DNA of 11,945 nucleotides. It comes from Frankiaceae bacterium. Its GTDB lineage: Bacteria > Actinomycetota > Actinomycetes > Mycobacteriales > SCTD01. The translations under genes were made by a program, and so were the position numbers. Shown in pieces: positions 6,027 through 11,945 of the stretch; the stretch's first letter is position 1, and each line of letters begins with the position of its first letter. The stretch lies in contig JAJAYV010000357.1 in NCBI GenBank assembly GCA_026786045.1, forward strand, positions 1-11,945, read 5' to 3'. A model generated the notes under the pieces. It was given only the letters and a program-made list of their open reading frames with translations. It searched no databases and was not told the origin of the DNA.

Positions 6027-6050
6027 GCGGGTGCGAGATCTCACACCCGC
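6027..6050. promoter_or_regulatory. 24-bp palindromic operator candidate between tsaB and the MFS gene
   Basis: GCGGGTG (6027-6033) and CACCCGC (6044-6050) flank the perfect 8-base palindrome GAGATCTC (6035-6042). One non-complementary pair, C6034 and A6043, interrupts the symmetry. It lies in the 79-base spacer between divergent genes, about 15 bases upstream of tsaB and 42 bases upstream of the transporter start. This is the size and position expected for a dimeric repressor site. The regulator is not identified and no repressor gene is adjacent. Confidence 0.6.
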
Positions 6051-6091
6051 TCGCCGGGTCCGGCAGCCGTGCCCGGCCCGATGCTGGGCCG

Positions 6092-7357
6092 GTGACCACC
6101 CTCGTCAAGGGTCGGGCGTCGGCAGCGGAGACCCCGCCGGCCACTCCCGGTCCGACCTCGCTCGTGCCGCTGCTCGCCGTCGGGGCGGGCGTCGCCGTGG
6201 CCGACAACTACTACCTGCAGCCTCTGCTCGCGCTGGTCGGCGTCGACCTGGGCGTCGGAGTGGGCACGCTCGGCCTGGTCTCGGCCCTCGCCCTGCTGGG
6301 CTACGCGCTCGGGCTGCTGCTCGTCGTCCCCCTCGGCGACCTCGTCGACCGCCGGCCGCTCGTCACCGGGATCCTGGGCCTCACCACGGTGTCGCTGGCA
6401 GCGATGACGCTGGCCCCGTCGGTCGGCGTCCTCGCCGTCGCGGCCTTCGCGGTCGGCCTGACCAGCGTCGTCGCGCAGGTCCTCGTGCCGTACGCCGTCA
6501 GCCTGGCCGACGACGCGTCCCGCGGCCGGGTCGCCGGGACGATGATGAGCGGCGTGCTCGGCGGGATCCTGGCCGCCCGCGTCGTGGCCGGCCTCGGCGG
6601 CGGCGCGCTGGGCTGGCGGGCGGTCTACGCCGGTGCCACCGGGCTGACCGCCGCGCTGCTCGTGGTGCTGCTCCGCCGGCTGCCCGCCGAGACCGAGCGG
6701 CACCGGCGCAACGGCCGCGCCGACGTCCCCTACCGCGAGGTGCTCAAGGGCGTCGCCCGGCTGGCCCGCGGCGAGCCCGGTCTGAGAGTGCGGGCGGTGT
6801 ACGGCTTCTGCGGCTTCGCCGTCTTCAGCGCCATCTGGACGACGCTGGCCTTCCACCTGCGCGACGCCTTCGGGCTCGGCGCCCCGGCCGTCGCCGGGGT
6901 CGCGCTGCTCGGCCTGGCCGGGATCCTCGTCGCGCCCCGCGCCGGCGCCCTGGCCGACCGCGGCCGCAGCGTCCTGGTGACCGGCGGGGCGTACGCCCTC
7001 CTGCTGGTCGGGACCGGCGTGCTGGCCCTGGGCGCCGACAGCCTGCCGCTGCTCCTGCTCGGCATCGTGCTGTGCGACGTGGCGCTCAACAGCGGCCACG
7101 TGACGAGCCTGGGCGTGATCTACCGGCTGGTGCCGCACGCCCGCAGCCGGGCGACGACGGTCTACATGACCGCGGTCTTCCTCGGCGGTGCGACCGGCTC
7201 GGTCGTGGCCGCCTCGGCGTACGCCGCCGCAGGCTGGAGCGGGACCGCCGCGGTCTGCGCCGCCCTCGCGGCCGTGGCGCTGCTGCGCTGGTTGCTCCGC
7301 CTGGCCGGGCGCGCCCCGCGGGCGCGGGACGAGCCGTTCCCGGAGGCGGTCGCGTAG
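6092..7357 (+). CDS. Major facilitator superfamily transporter (probable efflux)
   Basis: A proton-coupled transporter of the cytoplasmic membrane. The 421-residue product has about twelve hydrophobic segments in the usual 6+6 pattern. Supporting motifs are ADNYYLQPLL (37-46) in the first membrane span, seen in NepI/AraJ-like efflux transporters, and a motif-A-type loop LGDLVDRR (81-88) between spans 2 and 3. A charged cytoplasmic loop with RRLPAETERHRRNGR lies between the two halves. The start is GTG at 6092, before a short Ala/Pro-rich tail; no strong ribosome-binding site is visible, and the open frame continues upstream through the tsaB promoter region, which I reject as coding. Substrate is unknown; drug, nucleoside or sugar export are all possible. 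It is transcribed away from tsaB and shares the spacer holding the 24-bp palindrome, so regulation by that site is plausible. Confidence 0.88.
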   Translation: MTTLVKGRASAAETPPATPGPTSLVPLLAVGAGVAVADNYYLQPLLALVGVDLGVGVGTLGLVSALALLGYALGLLLVVPLGDLVDRRPLVTGILGLTTVSLAAMTLAPSVGVLAVAAFAVGLTSVVAQVLVPYAVSLADDASRGRVAGTMMSGVLGGILAARVVAGLGGGALGWRAVYAGATGLTAALLVVLLRRLPAETERHRRNGRADVPYREVLKGVARLARGEPGLRVRAVYGFCGFAVFSAIWTTLAFHLRDAFGLGAPAVAGVALLGLAGILVAPRAGALADRGRSVLVTGGAYALLLVGTGVLALGADSLPLLLLGIVLCDVALNSGHVTSLGVIYRLVPHARSRATTVYMTAVFLGGATGSVVAASAYAAAGWSGTAAVCAALAAVALLRWLLRLAGRAPRARDEPFPEAVA

Positions 7358-7361
7358 ACCG

Positions 7362-7377
7362 GCTCCGGGAGCGGAGC
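7362..7377. terminator. Bidirectional terminator between MFS and acyl-CoA synthetase genes
   Basis: GCTCCG (7362-7367) pairs with CGGAGC (7372-7377) around the loop GGAG, entirely within the 22 bases that separate the two convergent stop codons. The stem is only 6 bp and has no T-tract on either side, so efficiency is uncertain, but the location is ideal for both genes. Confidence 0.6.
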
Positions 7378-7379
7378 TG

Positions 7380-8912
7380 CTACTCGCCCTTGTACTGCTC
7401 CTGCAGTTCACGCTTGAGCACCTTGCCCGACGGCCCGAGCGGGAAGGCGTCGGTGAAGAAGATCCGGCGCGGGTACTTGTAGGCCGCCAGCTTGCTCTTG
7501 GCCCACTCCGACAGCTCCTTCGCGGTGATCTCGCCGCCGGCCGGGTCGAGCACGACCGCGGCGCTGACCTCCTCGCCGTACTGCGGGTCGGGCAGCGCGA
7601 AGACCGCGACCTGCGCGACGGCCGGGTGGCGCAGCAGCGCCTCCTCCACCTCGCGGGGGTAGATGTTGTAGCCGCCGCGGATGACCATGTCCTTCTTGCG
7701 GTCGACGATCGAGACGTAGCCGTCGGCGTCCTTGGTGCCGAGGTCGCCGGTGCGGAACCAGCCGTCCACGATCGCGGCGGCCGTCGCCTCGGGCTTGTTC
7801 AGGTAGCCCTTGAAGACGTTGTGTCCGCGCACGACGATCTCGCCGAGCTCGCCGGTCGGGAGCAGCTCGATGCGTTCGTCGACCTCGGCCTTGGCGACCT
7901 CGACCTCGACGCCCCAGATCTGCTTGCCGACGGTGCCGGGCCGCGGCTCGAAGCCGACCTGGTTGAAGGTCGCGACCGGGGAGGTCTCGGTCAGGCCGTA
8001 GCCCTCGAGCACGTTCGTGCCGAACACCTCGACGAACCGCTCGAGCACCGGCACGGGCAGCGCCGCGCCACCGGACAGCGCGGACTTCAGCTTCGGCCGG
8101 ATGTCAGAGCTCTTGGCCGCCTCGAGCAGCCCGACGTACATCGTCGGTACGCCCATGAAGATCGTGCACTTCTCCTTCTCGAGCAGCTCGAGCGCCTGCG
8201 TGCCGTCGAAGCGGGGCAGCAGGACGACGCTGGCCCCGACGAAGAAGGCGGTGTTCATGCAGCAGGTCTGGCCGAAGGTGTGGAACAGCGGCAGGCAGCC
8301 GAGCACCACGTCGTCCGGCCCGATGTCGAAGCTGTACGTCGCCGACGCCAGCACGTTCATGATCACGTTGAGGTGGGTGATCTCGGCGCCCTTCGGGGTG
8401 CCGGTCGTGCCGGAGGTGTAGAGGATCACCGCGGTGTCCTCGGGCTCGCGCTGCTCGATCGCCTCGATCGGCTGCACCTCGAAGGCCCGGTTGTCGATCC
8501 GCTCGATGGTGGCGTCGCCGCCGTCCATGACCGCGAGCACCGGCACGCCGGCGAGCTCGGCGCCCTTGGCGCCCTCGCCGAGCAGCGGCGCGGCGCAGAC
8601 GAGCACCTTCGCCCCGGAGTCCTCCAGCACGTACTGGATCTCCTCGGACTTCAGCAGCGCGTGCACCGGGACCGCCACGGCGCCGAGCGCCAGCGCACCG
8701 AAGTAGGTGAGCGGGAAGTGCGGGGTGTTCGGCAGCAGGATCGCGACCTTGTCACCGGGGCCGACACCCTCCTCGCGCAGGACGGCGGCGTACTGCTTGG
8801 CGTGGCCCCACAGCTGTGCGTAGGTGAGCCGCAGGTCACCCAGCACCACCGCGGTGCGGTCGGCGTGGCGGACGGCGGACTCCGCGAGGATGCTGGCGAT
8901 CGTCAGGGACAT
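7380..8912 (-). CDS. Acyl-CoA synthetase (AMP-forming fatty acid/carboxylate-CoA ligase)
   Basis: This enzyme activates a carboxylic acid through an acyl-adenylate to its CoA thioester. The 510-residue product carries all core motifs of the ANL superfamily: P-loop TSGTTGTPKG (166-175), FHTFG (210-214), GGAALP (281-286), YGLTETSP (305-312), GWFRTGD (384-390), DRKKDMVIRGGYNIYP (404-419), and the C-terminal catalytic Lys497 in GPSGKVLKREL. Its length and the RGGYNIYP hinge resemble long- or medium-chain fatty acid CoA ligases and aromatic acid ligases; the substrate cannot be read from sequence. The start ATG at 8912 has AGGAGGA seven bases upstream, the clearest ribosome-binding site in the window. 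It lies 184 bases downstream of the ABC substrate-binding gene on the same strand, behind a terminator hairpin, so it probably has its own promoter. A small inverted repeat at 8956-8968 lies in that leader. Confidence 0.93.
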   Translation of the reverse strand: MSLTIASILAESAVRHADRTAVVLGDLRLTYAQLWGHAKQYAAVLREEGVGPGDKVAILLPNTPHFPLTYFGALALGAVAVPVHALLKSEEIQYVLEDSGAKVLVCAAPLLGEGAKGAELAGVPVLAVMDGGDATIERIDNRAFEVQPIEAIEQREPEDTAVILYTSGTTGTPKGAEITHLNVIMNVLASATYSFDIGPDDVVLGCLPLFHTFGQTCCMNTAFFVGASVVLLPRFDGTQALELLEKEKCTIFMGVPTMYVGLLEAAKSSDIRPKLKSALSGGAALPVPVLERFVEVFGTNVLEGYGLTETSPVATFNQVGFEPRPGTVGKQIWGVEVEVAKAEVDERIELLPTGELGEIVVRGHNVFKGYLNKPEATAAAIVDGWFRTGDLGTKDADGYVSIVDRKKDMVIRGGYNIYPREVEEALLRHPAVAQVAVFALPDPQYGEEVSAAVVLDPAGGEITAKELSEWAKSKLAAYKYPRRIFFTDAFPLGPSGKVLKRELQEQYKGE

Positions 8913-9043
8913 GCGGGGGTTCCTCCTGCGCGGGGCGCACCGGGGTGGTGCGCGTCACACCCAGTGTGGCAAGGAACCCGGCCGGGCGCAGTTCCGGGGG
9001 CGCCACAGGTCCGCGTCCTGCGTTGTGCATAGGCACAGACGCC

Positions 9044-9079
9044 GACGGCGGCCGGCCCCCGAGGGGACCGACCGCCGTC
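9044..9079 (-). terminator. Terminator hairpin after the ABC substrate-binding gene
   Basis: GACGGCGG (9044-9051) pairs with CCGCCGTC (9072-9079). After a C/A mismatch CGG pairs with CCG, and after a second mismatch CCCC pairs with GGGG around a two-base GA tip (in practice a slightly larger loop). The hairpin begins 17 bases after the stop of the upstream gene at 9097. There is no T-tract. It would end or weaken read-through into the acyl-CoA synthetase gene. Confidence 0.75.
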
Positions 9080-9096
9080 AGAGGCAGCAGAGGGGG

Positions 9097-10437
9097 CTAG
9101 CCGGCGTCCGGCAGGCCGTCCTCGGTCGGGGTGAACGGCTCCGCGTCGTACGGGGAGATCTCGACGTCGCCGGAGTCGGTCGTCTGGACCGGCACGAGCT
9201 CCTTGTAGCTGACGCCCTCGATCTGGCCCACGGAGACGCCGCTGATGCCGCGGTGGCTCTCCTCCGAGTAGTCCAGCGGCGCGAGCCACGGACCCTCGAA
9301 CTCGGCGCCGGACTTCTCTACAGCCTGGATCAGGCCCTCACGGGTGAGGTCCTCGCCGGCCGCCTGGAGGGCGGAGACCAGGGTGTAGGCCTGCGCCATG
9401 CCGTAGATGCGGAAGTTGCTCATGGCGCCGCCGTCGCCGTGCTCGTCCCAGACCTTCGTGAACAGCTGGGTCCAGGGGTTGTCGGCGTCCTCGACAGTGG
9501 GCAGGTACTTGGTGGTGTAGATGCCGTTCAGCAGGCCGCCGTCGGCCACCGCACCCTTGGAGAAGCGGTTCAGCAGCGAGCCGACCAGCGTGACGTCGGA
9601 GCCGACGTTGGAGTAGAACCACTTCGGCTGGTAGTTCAGGCGCAGCGAGACCAGCTGGCTGAGCGCGGTGTAGGACGGCACGTTGAAGCCGATGACGAAG
9701 TCGGCGCCGGCGCCCTGGAGCTCGGCGATCTGCGGGCCCACGTCGGTGTTGCCCGGCGTGTAGCTGACCTCGGCGACGATCTGGTCCTCGAGGAACTGCT
9801 TGGCGCCGGCGGCGCCGTCACGGCCGAAGTCGTCGCCCTGCAGGAACAGGCCGACCTTCGCGTCCGGGAACTCCTCGCTGATGTACTTACCGATGATCTT
9901 GCCCTCGACCTCGTAGTTCGGCTGCCAGCCGAACGTCCAGGGGTACTCCTCCGGGTTGTCCCAGGCGAGCGCGCCGGACGACACGAACATGTCCGGCACC
10001 TCCTCCTCGTTGAGGAAGTCGACGACGGCGGAGTGGGTCGGCGTGCCGAGACCACCGATCATGCCGAAGATCTCGTCCTGCAGGACGAGCTGGTTGGTGA
10101 CCTGCGAGGTGGTCGCCGGGTTGTACGTGTCGTCGCGGACCGTGTAGTCGATCATCCGGCCGTTGATGCCCCCGTTGGCATTGACGTAGTCGAAGTACGC
10201 CTTCTGCCCGGTCGGGATCTCGCTGTAGCCGGGAGCCGCGACCCCGGTCAGCGGCATGTGCGTGCCGAGCTTGATCGAGTCGTCGGTCACGCCGACGGAG
10301 CTGCCTGCGGCGACGTCGCTGCTGCCCGGGTCGGTGCTGTCGCTGTCGCCGCCACCACACGCGGCGAGCAGCACTGACGCACCGGCCAGCGCCGCGACCG
10401 TCTTCAAGACGGAACGGCTCCTGTAGGTCCTCACCAT
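9097..10437 (-). CDS. ABC transporter substrate-binding lipoprotein, branched-chain amino acid (HAAT) type
   Basis: This is the extracytoplasmic receptor of a LivK-like importer. The 446-residue precursor starts with a lipoprotein signal: basic MVRTYRSRSVLK, a hydrophobic stretch, and the lipobox LAAC with Cys27, followed by a GGGDSDS linker. The mature part begins with DDSIKLGTHMPLTG (52-65), then IPTGQKAYFDYVNANGGING (in 74-93), typical of the Leu/Ile/Val-binding (Peripla_BP_6) fold. Further on are IGGLGTPTHSA, where ligand-contacting residues are usual, GDDFGRDGA, and YGMAQAYTL near the C-terminus. The start ATG at 10437 is chosen because AGGAGGAGC precedes it and the signal peptide begins there; an in-frame ATG at 10500 would add 21 residues ahead of the signal. 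Ligand may be an amino acid, amide or an organic/aromatic acid. It follows livM by 130 bases, a gap large enough for a separate promoter or attenuator. Confidence 0.92.
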   Translation of the reverse strand: MVRTYRSRSVLKTVAALAGASVLLAACGGGDSDSTDPGSSDVAAGSSVGVTDDSIKLGTHMPLTGVAAPGYSEIPTGQKAYFDYVNANGGINGRMIDYTVRDDTYNPATTSQVTNQLVLQDEIFGMIGGLGTPTHSAVVDFLNEEEVPDMFVSSGALAWDNPEEYPWTFGWQPNYEVEGKIIGKYISEEFPDAKVGLFLQGDDFGRDGAAGAKQFLEDQIVAEVSYTPGNTDVGPQIAELQGAGADFVIGFNVPSYTALSQLVSLRLNYQPKWFYSNVGSDVTLVGSLLNRFSKGAVADGGLLNGIYTTKYLPTVEDADNPWTQLFTKVWDEHGDGGAMSNFRIYGMAQAYTLVSALQAAGEDLTREGLIQAVEKSGAEFEGPWLAPLDYSEESHRGISGVSVGQIEGVSYKELVPVQTTDSGDVEISPYDAEPFTPTEDGLPDAG

Positions 10438-10447
10438 GCTCCTCCTG

Positions 10448-10513
10448 ATATGTCCGGCCGCCGTGCGGCGACCGGGTCTTCCTGCATCTTGCATGACCAT
10501 GCTCCGGACATGT
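10448..10513 (-). promoter_or_regulatory. Structured leader of the substrate-binding gene
   Basis: ATGTCCGG (10450-10457) and CCGGACAT (10504-10511) are perfect 8-base inverted arms. An outer A/T pair (10448/10513) also matches, and 10449/10512 is a wobble/mismatch. The loop of 46 bases contains a nested GC-rich hairpin (CGCC 10459-10462 with GGCG 10467-10470) and the short palindrome GCATG-AC-CATGC (10491-10502). In the minus-strand mRNA the 3' arm sits directly before the AGGAGG of the gene. Either a regulatory RNA fold or an operator is possible; no promoter hexamers are convincing. Confidence 0.4.
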
Positions 10514-10546
10514 GATCCACAACATGCACCGTTGTGCGACCGAGAC

Positions 10547-10564
10547 CGGCCGGTGTCCCGGCCG
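10547..10564 (-). terminator. Hairpin directly after livM
   Basis: CGGCCGG (10547-10553) and CCGGCCG (10558-10564) form a 7-bp all-GC stem with the loop TGTC, starting three bases after the livM stop codon at 10568. There is no T-tract. It may be a terminator, an attenuator that sets the ratio of permease to binding protein, or a 3' stabilising structure. Confidence 0.5.
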
Positions 10565-10567
10565 TGC

Positions 10568-11770
10568 TCAGCGCGACTGCTGGGCCGCCTTCATCTGCCG
10601 TCCGGCCTTCCGGGTGAGGTAGGCGAAGCGGATCGATCCGACCAGTCCTCGTGGCGCGAGCAGCATCACCAGGATGAGCACGACGCCATACACGAGGGGG
10701 GCGATGTTGGCGGCCTGGGCGGCGGACAGTCCCTGCTCCAGCCCGAGGTCGGTGACCTCGGGACGCAGGAAGACCAGCAGGATGCTCCCGAGGATCGCCC
10801 CCACGAGGCTGCCTAGCCCGCCGATGACGATGCCGACCAGTAGGCTGATCGACAGCACGATCGTGAAGGTCGTCGGCGCCGTGAGCCGGGTGATGACGGC
10901 GATCATCGCCCCGGCGACGCCGGCGCAGGCTGCGCTCACGACGAAGGCGAGCACCCGGGCGCGGCCCAGGTTGATGCCGGCCAGCGACGCGGCGACCTCG
11001 TCGTCGCGCACCGCGCGCCAGACCCGGCCGTAGCGGCTGACGACGAGGTTGGACAGCACGAACAGCACGATCAGGGTCAGCATCCAGCCCACGTAGGCCA
11101 TGTACTTCTGGCTCGACAGGCTCCAGCCGAGGGTCCCTTCGATGAAGTTCTGGAAGTTGACGCTGGAGCTCGGCGGCCGGACCGACAGGCCCTGCTCGCC
11201 GCCGAGGCGCTCCTCGAAGGTGAGCGCCAGGCCGGGCAGACCCACGGCGAGGGCGAGGGTGGCACCGGCGAGGTACGGCCCGTGCAACCGGGCCGCGGCC
11301 GCGCCGACCAGCAGACCGACCAGCGAGGTGACGACCACGGCGATGAGCACGACCAGGGCGAAGGGCAGGTTCTCCTGCTCCTCGAGGATGACCGCGGTGG
11401 TGTAAGCGCCGACGGCCATGAGCGCGCCGTGTCCGAGCGAGATCTGGCCGTTCAGCCCGGTGAGCACCGTCAACCCGGCCACGGCCGGGACGAAGTAGGC
11501 CAGCTCACCGATCTGCGAACCGCGGAACGGGCTGACCAGCTCCAGCAGCAGGACGATGCCGAGGTAGGCGGCGATGACCAGCGCGGCATGCCGGACCAGC
11601 GTTGAGCCGAGCAGTCCGGCCCCGCGGGAACGGACCGGGCCCTCGGCGGAGGTCACCTTGGGGTCGGCGTCGCTGCGCTCCGCAGGGGTGGCGTTGGACG
11701 TCGAGCCCTGGGCGCCGGCCGGCGTGGCGACGCCGGCCGTGCTGTCGGGGGTGCGGTCGGGTGAGGTCAC
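10568..11770 (-). CDS. livM: Branched-chain amino acid-type ABC transporter permease LivM
   Basis: This is one of the two membrane subunits of a HAAT-family importer. The 400-residue product has an unusual N-terminal tail of about 50 hydrophilic residues rich in Thr, Ser, Pro and Ala. A hydrophobic permease body follows, with the family motif GLNGQISLGHGALMAVGAYTT (in 105-125) and the cytoplasmic coupling loop WRAVRDDEVAASLAGINLGRA (in 251-271) that docks the ATPases. AFVVSAACAGVAGAM (275-289) and the C-terminal APRGLVG (372-378) are also typical. The GTG start at 11770 is one base after the livH stop, with AGGAAGG about nine bases upstream inside livH, so the two permeases are translationally coupled. 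Without the tail the protein would have the usual length of about 330-350 residues; an internal start after the tail cannot be excluded, but none has a better ribosome-binding site that I can see. Confidence 0.92.
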   Translation of the reverse strand: MTSPDRTPDSTAGVATPAGAQGSTSNATPAERSDADPKVTSAEGPVRSRGAGLLGSTLVRHAALVIAAYLGIVLLLELVSPFRGSQIGELAYFVPAVAGLTVLTGLNGQISLGHGALMAVGAYTTAVILEEQENLPFALVVLIAVVVTSLVGLLVGAAAARLHGPYLAGATLALAVGLPGLALTFEERLGGEQGLSVRPPSSSVNFQNFIEGTLGWSLSSQKYMAYVGWMLTLIVLFVLSNLVVSRYGRVWRAVRDDEVAASLAGINLGRARVLAFVVSAACAGVAGAMIAVITRLTAPTTFTIVLSISLLVGIVIGGLGSLVGAILGSILLVFLRPEVTDLGLEQGLSAAQAANIAPLVYGVVLILVMLLAPRGLVGSIRFAYLTRKAGRQMKAAQQSR

Positions 11771-11771
11771 G

Positions 11772-11945
11772 TCAGACCTTCCTGGCGACGGAGCTGGAGA
11801 ACAGGCCGCCCGGCTTGACCAGCAGGACGGTCATGAGGATGGCGAGGGCGGCCAGCGTCTGGAGCTCCTGGCCGACGTAGCCCTGCACGTAGACGGTCGT
11901 GAGGCCGAGGACCAGACCGCCGACGACGGCGCCGAGGAAGCTGTC
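11772..11945 (-). CDS. livH: Branched-chain amino acid-type ABC transporter permease LivH, C-terminal part
   Basis: This is the last 57 codons of a gene that continues past the window edge. The translated end reads DSFLGAVVGGLVLGLTTVYV, then a hydrophobic ALAILMTVLLV span and the terminal KPGGLFSSSVARKV. A Gly-rich GAVVGGLVLG span and a VKPxGLFG-like cytoplasmic end are characteristic of LivH permeases. It is the partner of LivM, whose GTG start begins one base after this stop. The 5' part and probably the livG/livF ATPase genes lie outside the window. Confidence 0.88.
   Translation of the reverse strand, partial: DSFLGAVVGGLVLGLTTVYVQGYVGQELQTLAALAILMTVLLVKPGGLFSSSVARKV

Noticed and set aside
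6031..6046. CRP-type site in the tsaB palindrome (TGTGA on one arm)
   Set aside because: CRP sites need TGTGA-N6-TCACA; here the half-sites are only four bases apart and one arm reads TCGCA.
5488..9032. Further long frames in the wrong phase or strand over tsaB, the transporter and the CoA ligase
   Set aside because: The conserved motifs of TsaB, MFS and ANL enzymes fix the real frames; the alternatives are Arg/Pro-rich and featureless.
8824..10377. Long plus-strand open frame opposite the substrate-binding gene
   Set aside because: The minus strand encodes a complete lipoprotein with lipobox and a strong ribosome-binding site; the opposite frame has only shadow composition.
10438..10500. 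Upstream ATG at 10500 as the start of the substrate-binding protein
   Set aside because: It would put 21 charged residues before a normal lipoprotein signal peptide, whereas ATG 10437 has AGGAGG at proper spacing.

Overview
The window is very GC-rich chromosomal DNA of a high-GC actinobacterium. Supporting signs are G/C in almost every third codon position, frequent GTG starts, a groES-groEL pair whose GroEL has a His-rich tail, a CIRCE operator, and a t6A/rimI cluster next to the chaperonin genes. Organisation and codon use would suit Geodermatophilaceae or relatives, but that family-level guess is inference. No RNA gene, insertion sequence, phage gene or CRISPR array was seen.

Layout, left to right. 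(1) Positions 1-2300: groEL and groES on the minus strand. They have an upstream HrcA/CIRCE operator over the promoter, a long hairpin between the two genes, and a strong terminator hairpin after groEL; beyond that lies an extreme C-tract (G-tract on the minus strand). (2) 2488-3153, plus strand: a repeat-rich probable secreted or membrane-anchored protein of unknown function, divergent from groES and convergent with tsaD. (3) 3289-6012, minus strand: tsaB, an unrecognised 185-residue gene, rimI and tsaD, tightly packed as one operon for t6A tRNA modification and ribosomal protein acetylation. (4) 6013-6091: a divergent spacer with a near-perfect 24-bp palindrome over the likely tsaB core promoter. 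(5) 6092-7357, plus strand: a major facilitator superfamily exporter. (6) 7380-8912, minus strand: an acyl-CoA synthetase. (7) 9097-11945, minus strand: a branched-chain-amino-acid-type (HAAT) ABC importer, as 3' end of livH, livM and a substrate-binding lipoprotein. The ATPase genes would lie outside the window.

How they work together. TsaB and TsaD are subunits of the threonylcarbamoyl transferase that makes t6A37 on ANN-decoding tRNAs. RimI acetylates ribosomal protein S18. GroES/GroEL fold proteins. This block is a housekeeping protein-synthesis and quality-control neighbourhood. The liv-type importer and acyl-CoA synthetase share a strand and lie next to each other, which would fit uptake of a carboxylic acid followed by CoA activation, but a terminator-like hairpin separates them.

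Most of the window is ordinary. The best candidates for something undescribed are the 185-residue gene inside the t6A operon, the palindrome at 6027-6050, and the repeat protein beside groESL. No new multi-gene system can be claimed from this sequence alone.
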